This document shows positions 57,332-64,000 of a stretch of DNA of 64,000 nucleotides, piece after piece (positions within the stretch are counted from its first letter, which is position 1; every line of letters starts with the position of its first letter). The notes beneath the pieces were generated by a model that was not told where the DNA came from, ran no database searches, and saw only the letters and a program-made list of their open reading frames with translations. Source of the stretch: Herbaspirillum sp. SJZ106 (lineage in GTDB: Bacteria > Pseudomonadota > Gammaproteobacteria > Burkholderiales > Burkholderiaceae_D); NCBI RefSeq assembly GCF_006715495.1, contig NZ_VFNI01000001.1, positions 1,054,001 through 1,118,000 of the forward strand, in the 5' to 3' direction. Position numbers and translations under genes: made by a program.

Positions 57332-57877
57332 TTATTTATTGCAGCGCTTGGCCAGCAACGCTTGCGAGCGGGCGCAAATCTCTGCGGTGCTGAGGTCTTC
57401 GATATGAGTGGCGATCGACCAGACGTGGCCGTAGGGATCGCGCAGCATGCCGGATCGGTCGCCGTAGAACTGGTCCTGCACCGCGCGCAACTGCGCCGCG
57501 CCGGCCGCGATGGCCTGGCCGAAGACGGCGTCGACGTCGCAAACGTAGACCAGCAGGCTGACGCCGGCCCCGCCCAGGGTTTGCGGGCTGACGAAACCCA
57601 GTTCCGGATATTCGTCGGCCAGCATCACGCGCGCGTTGCCGATCTGGATTTCGGCATGCCAGATTTTTCCGCCGGGGCCGTTCAGGCGCATGATTTCCGT
57701 GGCGCCGAAAGCGCGGCGGTAGAAGTCGATGGCGGCGGCGGTGCCATTGACGATCAGATAAGGCGTGACGCTGTGGTAGCCGGGAGGCAGCGCGTAGGGC
57801 GCGCTTGAGGTAGAGGTTGCGGGAGCGGTTGGGCTGGCGCCGGCAGGGATGGCCGGCTGGATGGGCTGGATGGGCAT
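57332..57877 (-). CDS. VOC family (PhnB/glyoxalase-like) protein
   Basis: The 181-residue protein has a Pro/Ala/Thr/Ser-rich leader (1-35) and then a PhnB-like VOC fold: VTPYLIVNGTAAAIDFYRRAFGA, KIWHAEIQIG, VMLADEYPELG and MLRDPYGHVWSIATH. Such proteins bind metal and act on small molecules or as resistance proteins; no catalytic role is established here. It is upstream of the alpha/beta hydrolase gene. Confidence 0.87.
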   Translation of the reverse strand: MPIQPIQPAIPAGASPTAPATSTSSAPYALPPGYHSVTPYLIVNGTAAAIDFYRRAFGATEIMRLNGPGGKIWHAEIQIGNARVMLADEYPELGFVSPQTLGGAGVSLLVYVCDVDAVFGQAIAAGAAQLRAVQDQFYGDRSGMLRDPYGHVWSIATHIEDLSTAEICARSQALLAKRCNK

Positions 57878-57951
57878 GTCGTCTCCTCGGCCGTCTCCCG
57901 CCGCGGCGGACGCCGTGTGCGGGAGAGGTTCAGGAGAGCAGTGTATGCAAA

Positions 57952-58749
57952 TTAGGCGAATTCCGACAGCAGGTTGACCTGTTGCGAGAAGATTTTCGGG
58001 CTGCCGGCAATCACGTCGCCCTTGTAGAGGTAATCCGAGTCGCCCTTGAAGGTGCCGACGAGGCCGCCCGCTTCGGTCACCAGCAGCGAACCGGCGGCGA
58101 TATCCCAGGGCTTCAGGCCCTTCTCGAAGAAGCCGTCCAGGCGGCCGGCGGCGACATAGGCCAGGTCCAGCGCGGCGGCGCCCGGACGGCGCAGGCCGGC
58201 GCTATGCTCGGTCATGACCTTGAACATCTTGACGTATTCGTTCAGGCCGTCCAGGTCGCGGAAGGGGAAACCGGTGCCGATCAGGGCGTCGGCGATCTTG
58301 TCGCGCTTGCCCACGCGGATGCGCTTTTCGTTCAGGTAGGCGCCGGCGCCCTTGGAGGCGGTGAACAGGTCGTTGCGGGTCGGGTCGTAGACCACGGCCT
58401 GCGTGATGATGCCGCGCTGCTGCAGCGCGATCGAGACGCAGTATTGCGGGAAACCGTGGATGAAGTTGGTGGTGCCGTCCAGCGGATCGATGATCCAGAC
58501 GTTTTCGTTCTCGTCGTGCAGGTTGTCGGAAGCGCCCGACTCTTCAGCCAGGATGGCGTGGTCGGGGTAGGCGGTCTTCAGCACGTCGATGATGGCGTCT
58601 TCTGCGGCCTTGTCGACTTCGGTGACGAAGTCGTTGTGCGCCTTCTGGGTGACTTTCAGCAGCGAGACGTCGAACGACGCCCGGTTGATGACGGTTGCGG
58701 CGCGGCGGGCTGCCTTGATCGCCGTGTTGAGCATGGGTGGGATGATCAT
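57952..58749 (-). CDS. suhB: inositol-1-monophosphatase family protein SuhB
   Basis: The 265-residue protein has the metal site motifs EES (LAEESG, about 65-70), [10 protein letters not shown] (about 83-92) and the C-terminal [15 protein letters not shown] (about 212-226). It removes phosphate from inositol phosphates and in E. coli also joins ribosomal RNA antitermination complexes. It is divergent from trmJ, a conserved order. Length equals that of E. coli SuhB (267). Confidence 0.94.
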   Translation of the reverse strand: MIIPPMLNTAIKAARRAATVINRASFDVSLLKVTQKAHNDFVTEVDKAAEDAIIDVLKTAYPDHAILAEESGASDNLHDENENVWIIDPLDGTTNFIHGFPQYCVSIALQQRGIITQAVVYDPTRNDLFTASKGAGAYLNEKRIRVGKRDKIADALIGTGFPFRDLDGLNEYVKMFKVMTEHSAGLRRPGAAALDLAYVAAGRLDGFFEKGLKPWDIAAGSLLVTEAGGLVGTFKGDSDYLYKGDVIAGSPKIFSQQVNLLSEFA

Positions 58750-59026
58750 TCCGATGGTTCCGTTAAAATTGCGATGATCGATGCTGATGACCGCGTTGGT
58801 ATCCGTCGACCCCGTCTCTCTTTTCGCGAATGCGTGTCCGAGGTATCCGGGAAATCACGGAAACGGCACGCCTGCGAATGAAAGTACAGCAGTGAAACGA
58901 CACTGGCGACAGTGAAATTAATGAGCGATGCGCCGTCCGTGGCGGTATGCTTGCGGACTTGCCGAATTGCGGTGTGATGGCGTTTTGCCAACATCCGCAT
59001 TTCAGGCGCGAATCCCGCTATTTTAA

Positions 59027-59863
59027 ATGAACAAGCAAGAATCCGAACACTCTCTTTTCACCCGGCTGCGGTTTGTGCTGGTCAATACCAGCAGTCCGGG
59101 CAACATCGGCTCGGCCGCGCGGGCCATCAAAACCATGGGCTTTTCCGAGCTGGTGCTGGTCAATCCGCGCTTTCCCGACGCCGTGCATGAAGCCGAAGCC
59201 GTGGCTTTCGCCAGCGGCGCGCTGGACGTGTTGCAGAACGCGCGCGTGGTCGGCAGCGTCGAGGAAGCGTTGCAAGGTTGCAACTTTGCCGCCGCCGTGA
59301 GCGCCCGCCTGCGCGAATTTTCGCCGCCGGTGGTGACGCCGCGCGCGCTGGCCCGGCAACTGTCGCAAGACATCGGCCTGGACGCCGCGCTGCTGTTCGG
59401 CAACGAACGTTTCGGCCTGCCCAACGAGGTGGTGCAGACATGCCAGGCGCTGATCAACATCCCGGCCAATCCCGATTACTCCTCGCTGAACCTGTCACAA
59501 GCGGTACAGGTGCTGGCCTATGAATGCCGCATGACCGAGCTGGAGCTGCGCGGCGGCCCGATGCAAACCAGCGGTGACGCCCGCGCGCCGGGCGAGGTCG
59601 GGTTCCAGGGCAGCAGCGCCGGCGTGGCCGAGATCGAGGGCATGTTCGCGCATCTGGAGCAGGCGCTGGTGGCGATCGACTTCCTCAATCCCGACAATCC
59701 CAAGAAACTGATGCCGAGGCTCAAACGCATGTTCGCGCGCGCGCAACTGGAAACCGAAGAGGTCAACATCCTGCGCGGCATCGCGCGCCAGATCCTGGCG
59801 CCCAAGCAAGCCAAGGCCGGCGCGGCGGACAAGCCGGACGACGGAGGTACGCAGCATGGCTAA
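59027..59863 (+). CDS. trmJ: tRNA 2'-O-methyltransferase TrmJ
   Basis: The 278-residue protein has the SPOUT fold (VLVNTSSPGNIGSAARAIKTMG near the start) and the knotted AdoMet site LFGNERFGLPNEV, INIPANPDYSSLNLSQAVQ. TrmJ methylates the ribose of nucleotide 32 in several tRNAs. The C-terminal helical tail ends 8 bp inside the next gene, so trmJ and rsuA are translationally coupled. Confidence 0.92.
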   Translation: MNKQESEHSLFTRLRFVLVNTSSPGNIGSAARAIKTMGFSELVLVNPRFPDAVHEAEAVAFASGALDVLQNARVVGSVEEALQGCNFAAAVSARLREFSPPVVTPRALARQLSQDIGLDAALLFGNERFGLPNEVVQTCQALINIPANPDYSSLNLSQAVQVLAYECRMTELELRGGPMQTSGDARAPGEVGFQGSSAGVAEIEGMFAHLEQALVAIDFLNPDNPKKLMPRLKRMFARAQLETEEVNILRGIARQILAPKQAKAGAADKPDDGGTQHG

Positions 59864-60572
59864 GCTGACCCTGGACCGCATCCTGCAATCGCAGGGCTTC
59901 GGCTCGCGCAAGTATTGCCGCGAACTGATCGAGGACGGCGAAGTGGCGGTCAACGGCGAAGTGGTGGACGACTACCGCGCCACGCCCGACACCGTCAATC
60001 TCACGCTGACCTTGTTCGACGAGGAGTGGGAATACCGCGAGCACGTCTACATCGTGCTCAACAAGCCGCCCAATTTCGAATGCTCGCGCAAGCCCAGCCA
60101 CCATCCCGGCGTGCTGACCATCCTGCCGGAGCAGTTCACCTGGCGCGACGTGCAGCCGGTCGGCCGGCTCGACCACGACACCACCGGGATGCTGCTGATG
60201 TCGGACGACGGCAGCTTCATCCACGCGCAATCCTCGCCCAAGCGCCACGTGCCCAAGGTCTATGCGGCCACCACGGCCGAACCGGTGACAGACGCGCTGA
60301 TCGCGCAACTGATGGCGGGCGTGCAGTTGCATGACGAACCGGCGCCGCTGGCGGCGTCGCGCTGCCGCCAACTGGGCGAGCATCTGCTGGAGATCGTGCT
60401 GGAGCAGGGAAAGTACCACCAGGTCAAGCGCATGCTGGCCGCGGCCGGCAACCATTGCAGCGCCTTGCGCCGCACCGCCATCGGCGGCTTGCAGCTGGAT
60501 GCGCTGGAGTTGGAAGAGGGGGAGTGGTGTTACCTCGATGCGGAGCAGATGGCGCTGCTGGCGCCGGATTGA
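59856..60572 (+). CDS. rsuA: 16S rRNA pseudouridine synthase, RsuA type
   Basis: The 238-residue protein has an S4 RNA-binding domain (about 3-55; LDRILQSQGFGSRKYCRELI) and a RluA/RsuA catalytic domain with GRLDHDTTGMLLMSDDG (catalytic Asp near 106) and KRMLAAAGNHC. It is close in length to E. coli RsuA (231), which modifies position 516 of 16S rRNA. Its ATG overlaps the end of trmJ by 8 bp. A copy of the dispersed palindrome follows. Confidence 0.87.
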   Translation: MAKLTLDRILQSQGFGSRKYCRELIEDGEVAVNGEVVDDYRATPDTVNLTLTLFDEEWEYREHVYIVLNKPPNFECSRKPSHHPGVLTILPEQFTWRDVQPVGRLDHDTTGMLLMSDDGSFIHAQSSPKRHVPKVYAATTAEPVTDALIAQLMAGVQLHDEPAPLAASRCRQLGEHLLEIVLEQGKYHQVKRMLAAAGNHCSALRRTAIGGLQLDALELEEGEWCYLDAEQMALLAPD

Positions 60573-60590
60573 TTGCAGCGGTATTCATGT

Positions 60591-60680
60591 CTTCGATACG
60601 CCGCTATGCGGCTACTCAGCCCGAACGGTAGCCAATAAAGTACCGTTCGGACTGAGTAGCGGCAACGCCGCGTATCGAAG
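60591..60680. repeat. dispersed palindromic repeat, copy 2
   Basis: A 90-bp palindrome with outer arms CTTCGATACG and CGTATCGAAG and inner arms GCTACTCAGCCCGAACGGTA and its near complement. It is clearly related to the element at 29393-29496 in both outer and inner arms, and again sits between convergent genes (rsuA and hslO). Confidence 0.85.
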
Positions 60681-60686
60681 GCGAAA

Positions 60687-61616
60687 TTAGTGCCGCGCTT
60701 GCCCAGCCTCGCTGCTGCTCAAGGTGTCGGCAAACAACAGCGCGCAGTCCACCGCATCGAACTCGTAGTGCTGGCCGCAGAAATCGCAGTCAATGGCGAG
60801 CTTGTCCATTTGCGTCAGCGCTTCCTCGACTTCCTCGCGGCCCAGCATCTTGAGCATGTTGCCGACCTTTTCGCGCGAACAGGAGCAGTGGAAGCGCGGA
60901 TGCGCCGGCTCGAACACGCGGATGGTCTCTTCCCAGAACAGGCGGTGCATCAGGGTGCTGATGTCGGTGGACAGCAGTTCCTCGCGGCGCAGGGTGTTGC
61001 CCAGCATGACGAAGTGGTTCCAGGTCTCCAGTTCGCTGCCTTCGGCCCTGGTGGTCGGCGCGTTGATGCCGCCTTCGCTGGGCAGCTTTTGCAGCAGCAG
61101 GCCGCGCGATACCTTGCCGTCGGCCGCCAGCCACAGCTTGGTGTCCAATTGCTCGGAGCGCAGCATGTAGTTTTCAATGACGGTGGCCACGCTGTCGCCG
61201 TCCAGCGGCACGATGCCCTGGTAGGGTTGCTGGCCGGGCAGTTTGTCCTTGGGGTCGAGCGTGATCACGAAGCGGCCGTGGCCGGTCGCATTGACCAGTT
61301 CGCTCAGCGTGGCTTCGTCGGCGATGGCGGCGCCATCGGCCAGCTTGGCGGTGGCGCGCAATTGCAGCTCGGAATCGCACTCCACCACCAGTAGCTTGAT
61401 CGGGCCGTCGCCGTGGATCTGCATGACGATCATGCCGTTGAACTTGAGGTTGGCCGACAGCAGGGCCGATGCCGCCAGCATTTCGCCCAGCAGCGTCTTG
61501 ACCGCGGCCGGGTAGTCGCGGCGGGCCTGCACCTGTTGCCAGGTGTCGGAAATCTCGACCAGCTCGCCGCGTACGGGTGCGTTGTCGACCAGGAATTTTT
61601 GCAGCGTATCTTTCAT
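60687..61616 (-). CDS. hslO: redox-regulated chaperone Hsp33
   Basis: The 309-residue protein has the N-terminal Hsp33 fold and the redox zinc switch at the C-terminus: Cys244 and Cys246 (HCSC) and Cys277 and Cys280 (CDFC). Oxidation releases zinc and turns on holdase activity that protects proteins from bleach and heat. The ATG at 61616 opens MKDTLQKFLVDN; an upstream start at 61655 is less likely. Confidence 0.95.
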   Translation of the reverse strand: MKDTLQKFLVDNAPVRGELVEISDTWQQVQARRDYPAAVKTLLGEMLAASALLSANLKFNGMIVMQIHGDGPIKLLVVECDSELQLRATAKLADGAAIADEATLSELVNATGHGRFVITLDPKDKLPGQQPYQGIVPLDGDSVATVIENYMLRSEQLDTKLWLAADGKVSRGLLLQKLPSEGGINAPTTRAEGSELETWNHFVMLGNTLRREELLSTDISTLMHRLFWEETIRVFEPAHPRFHCSCSREKVGNMLKMLGREEVEEALTQMDKLAIDCDFCGQHYEFDAVDCALLFADTLSSSEAGQARH

Positions 61617-61677
61617 TCTTTCTTTCCAGGCAGCGCGCCGGCGCTGCCTTGTCAATGCCAGTCCAGGCGCGATGCGC

Positions 61678-62202
61678 TCAGGCGATGCGCTTGAGCTTGG
61701 CCTTGAACTGTTGCGCGCGCTCGACGTAGCTGTCGGTGCCGGCGTGCATGCGCGCGATATCTTCTTCGGAGAGCTGGCGCACGGCCTTGGCCGGGACGCC
61801 GATGATCAGCGAATTGTCGGGGAATTGCTTGCCTTCGGTCACCAGCGCGCCGGCGCCGACCAGGCAGTTCTTGCCGATTTGGGCGCCGTTGAGCACCACG
61901 GCCTGGATGCCGATCAGGGCGCCCTCGCCAATGGTGCAGCCGTGCAGCATGGCCTGGTGGCCGACGGTGACATTCTTGCCGATCACCATCGGATAGCCGA
62001 TGTCGGTATGCAGCACCGCGCCTTCCTGCACGTTGCTGTTTTCGCCGATGGTGATCAGTTCGTTGTCGCCGCGGATGGCGACGTTGAACCAGACGCTGGA
62101 ATGCGCTTCCAGCTTCACCTTGCCGACCACGGTCGACGATTCGGCCACGAAGGCGGTTTCGTGGATGTCGGGAATATCCTGCTCTAATTGGTAGATTGCC
62201 AT
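61678..62202 (-). CDS. gamma-class carbonic anhydrase family protein
   Basis: The 174-residue protein is a left-handed beta helix with hexapeptide repeats (VIGKNVTVG, IGEGALIG, IGKNCLVGAG). Metal-site His residues are in AVLHTD and VGHQAMLHG (three His). Such YrdA/CaiE-like proteins bind zinc and some are carbonic anhydrases, but activity varies, so the function is not certain. It lies 61 bp upstream of hslO on the same strand. Confidence 0.9.
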   Translation of the reverse strand: MAIYQLEQDIPDIHETAFVAESSTVVGKVKLEAHSSVWFNVAIRGDNELITIGENSNVQEGAVLHTDIGYPMVIGKNVTVGHQAMLHGCTIGEGALIGIQAVVLNGAQIGKNCLVGAGALVTEGKQFPDNSLIIGVPAKAVRQLSEEDIARMHAGTDSYVERAQQFKAKLKRIA

Positions 62203-62325
62203 AATAAAATCGTCTCCTCGTGTTGAACCCGCCTTTTGAATCGGCTTGTTTGCCGCTTGCGCCTATATGGTGGCGAAGCCGGCCTCATCAACCGCGTATT
62301 TTACCGTCCCTTGAAAGAAGCATCC

Positions 62326-63183
62326 TTGGATCACGCCTTGCCTTCACTTGAAATCCTTTCATTCACCGGCCTGCGCGCCGGCGCCCTGGTTTGCCTCAAA
62401 GAAACCCGGCCGGCGGCCAAATGCACGGCGGTCAAGGCCTTGCATGCGGCCTGGCATAACGATGGCCTGGCGCTGGAACAACAGGACGACCTGGCCGCCG
62501 ACGACTGCGGCGACGGCATTCCGGGCCGTCCGGACAAGCCGGAGCTGGTGCCGCCGTTGCAAGTGAAGTCGCGCTCGATGCGCACGCCCGAGGGCCGCGC
62601 GGCGTTGATCCACGCATTGGCACATATCGAATTCAACGCCATCAACCTGGCGCTGGATGCGGTCTGGCGTTTTGCCGGCATGCCGCGCCAGTTCTATGCC
62701 GACTGGCTGCAGGTGGCGGCGGAAGAGGCTTACCATTTCTCGCTGCTGGCGGCGCATTTGCAGACGCTGGGCCATGCCTATGGCGATTTTACGGCCCATA
62801 ACAGCCTATGGGACATGGCCGAGAAGACCCGCTTCGACGTGCTGGCCCGCATCGCCCTGGTGCCGCGCACGCTGGAAGCCCGGGGCCTGGATGCTGCGCC
62901 GCCGGTGCGCGCCAAGCTGGCCCAGGCCGGCGACCAGGCGGCGGCCGGAATCCTCGACATCATCCTGCGCGACGAGGTAGGGCATGTGCTGACCGGCAAT
63001 CGCTGGTTCGCCTGGCTGTGCGAGCAGCGCGGGCTGGATCCGGTGCCTACCTTTGCCGAATTGTCGGCCCGTTACAAGGCGCCGCCGTTGCGCGGGCCGT
63101 TCAATCTGGAGGCGAGGAAGGCCGCGGGGTTTTCGGACGAGGAATTGCTGATGTTCAAAGATATGGCGGACGGGCGAGGTTGA
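62326..63183 (+). CDS. DUF455 ferritin-like protein
   Basis: The 285-residue form is a four-helix ferritin-like protein of DUF455 (related to MiaE). Metal-binding features are seen in AHIEFNAINLALD (about 109-121), AAEEAYHFSLL and LRDEVGHVLTGN. The start is uncertain: no ATG is available; a TTG at 62326 has AAAGAAG upstream and fits family length, while the open frame reaches back to a TTG at 62236. Function of the family is not settled, though a diiron oxygenase is likely. Confidence 0.78.
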   Translation: MDHALPSLEILSFTGLRAGALVCLKETRPAAKCTAVKALHAAWHNDGLALEQQDDLAADDCGDGIPGRPDKPELVPPLQVKSRSMRTPEGRAALIHALAHIEFNAINLALDAVWRFAGMPRQFYADWLQVAAEEAYHFSLLAAHLQTLGHAYGDFTAHNSLWDMAEKTRFDVLARIALVPRTLEARGLDAAPPVRAKLAQAGDQAAAGILDIILRDEVGHVLTGNRWFAWLCEQRGLDPVPTFAELSARYKAPPLRGPFNLEARKAAGFSDEELLMFKDMADGRG

Positions 63184-63332
63184 GTGCGGCGGGATTGGGT
63201 CGGATGTTTTGTGAAAATCGCATGTTTTTGTATCGGGGCTTGTTTTCGTCGGCCGGCAATGCGATAACAGCCATGGTATTACTGCCGGGTTCGGCCCCAT
63301 CGAGGGATTTCATTTCAGGAAAGGGTGACACT

Positions 63333-63680
63333 ATGAAGACCATGTCCAAACTGTTGTTCGGCCTGGCGGCCGCGGGCGCTGCCGTTACGCTGCTGGCCGC
63401 ATGCCAGAAGAAGGAGGAAGCCGGCCCGGCCGAAGCGCTGGGCAAGCAGATCGACAGCGCCGTGCAGGAAGCCGGCAAGCAGGTCGAGCAGGCGACCGAC
63501 AAGGCCAAGGAGCAGTCCGCGGATACCGGCAGCAAGCTGGGCGAGGCGGTGGACCAGGCCAAGGCCGATGCCCAGTCCGCCTATGAAAAGACCAAGGAAG
63601 GCGCCAAGGAACTGACGCAAAAAGCTGGCGAGAAGATGGAGGAGGCCGGCCAGAAGATCCAGGAGGCGTCCAAGAAGTAA
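63333..63680 (+). CDS. helical, repeat-rich lipoprotein
   Basis: The 115-residue protein has a lipoprotein signal with lipobox LLAAC (Cys near 24), then a fully helical, Ala/Lys/Glu/Gln-rich chain with an 11-residue-type periodicity (KQVEQATDKAKEQ, KLGEAVDQAKADA, KTKEGAKELTQKA). Such LEA-like or apolipoprotein-like chains are often stress-related. It has an AGGAAAG site and a terminator after it. No known family is named with confidence. Confidence 0.75.
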   Translation: MKTMSKLLFGLAAAGAAVTLLAACQKKEEAGPAEALGKQIDSAVQEAGKQVEQATDKAKEQSADTGSKLGEAVDQAKADAQSAYEKTKEGAKELTQKAGEKMEEAGQKIQEASKK

Positions 63681-63715
63681 GCTTGCTTTGCGCCGGCAAG
63701 GCGGTAAAAACCAGA

Positions 63716-63745
63716 AGCCTCCCGATTGTTCTCCGGAGGCTTTTT
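63716..63745 (+). terminator. terminator after the helical lipoprotein
   Basis: AGCCTCC/GGAGGCT with a loop of about 12 nt is followed by five T residues. Confidence 0.82.
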
Positions 63746-63764
63746 CATTTCCCGGGTCGGGGCG

Positions 63765-64000
63765 TTAATCCTGCGCGCTGTGGATTTCTTCGATCACCAT
63801 CTGCTGTATCGACGGCTCCAGCGCCAGCGCGACATGGCCGATGCCCGGCACCGCGATATTGCGGGCGCCCGCCAGGTGGGCCGAGCTTTGCGGCGAGATG
63901 ATGTTGTCATGATGCGAATAGATGGAAACGATGGCGCCCAGCGCCTCGGCCTCCTCGGTGGCGGCCAGTCTTTGCAGCCATTCGCTGCTGCGGCCTTCTT
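63765..64000 (-). CDS. C-terminal part of a lipase-like alpha/beta hydrolase (cut by window edge)
   Basis: The minus-strand frame ending with the stop at 63765-63767 is open to the window edge, 78 codons. It reads as the C-terminus of a triacylglycerol-lipase-type hydrolase: VSIYSHHDNIISPQ contains the catalytic Asp context and VPGIGHVALALEP the catalytic His. The nucleophile Ser and the start lie outside the window. Confidence 0.7.
   Translation of the reverse strand, partial: EGRSSEWLQRLAATEEAEALGAIVSIYSHHDNIISPQSSAHLAGARNIAVPGIGHVALALEPSIQQMVIEEIHSAQD

Overview
This window looks like chromosomal DNA of a high-GC betaproteobacterium of the Burkholderiales, most likely an Oxalobacteraceae member of the Herbaspirillum type. 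That placement is inferred from gene content and order: panC, scpA and a DUF3460 gene in a row, HPPD with a divergent Lrp regulator, periplasmic Lig E, and many compact operons with 4-bp overlaps. No rRNA, tRNA, CRISPR array, prophage or intact insertion sequence was seen. About 62 protein genes are supported, the last one cut by the window edge.

Region by region: 1-5.5 kb holds cobalamin uptake (TonB receptor, BtuC, BtuD, and a convergent BtuF) around a small outer-membrane barrel gene. 5.5-8.2 kb holds housekeeping genes (panC, scpA, DUF3460, bamE). 8.3-18.8 kb is a long minus-strand run: SorC regulator, glpD, a ugp-type ABC importer, then an EEP-fold phosphatase or nuclease, a HAD phosphatase and a Na/Pi cotransporter. 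Together these suggest uptake and use of a glycerol phosphate or polyol plus phosphate handling. 19-26.6 kb has tyrosine catabolism (hppD with an Lrp regulator), alkylation repair (ada and alkB, separated by an inverted-repeat element), a fosmidomycin-type exporter, and dadA with its Lrp regulator. 26.8-31 kb has a YdeP-type molybdoenzyme with a small winged-helix partner and a MocR-type regulator with an altered PLP site.

31-41.6 kb is the most interesting stretch. A two-component system is divergent from a Fur-box-preceded TonB siderophore receptor and a secreted esterase. A second Fur-like box follows, then PepSY membrane protein, DUF2271, DUF4198, ApbE flavin transferase and a membrane-anchored diflavin reductase. 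The DUF2271 protein carries an ApbE-type flavinylation motif, so these genes can be read as an electron path from cytosolic NADPH across the inner membrane to periplasmic ferric siderophore.

41.7-64 kb is mixed: a CNNM/HlyC-type membrane protein, Lig E, a possible small RNA, TM2, DMT/AraC and MFS genes, a four-gene osmoprotectant ABC importer behind a long leader, an orphan fimbrial adhesin, RhlE, suhB, trmJ, rsuA, hslO, a gamma carbonic anhydrase, a DUF455 protein, a helical lipoprotein, and the 3' end of a lipase-like hydrolase. A dispersed palindrome occurs twice (29.4 and 60.6 kb), both times between convergent genes.
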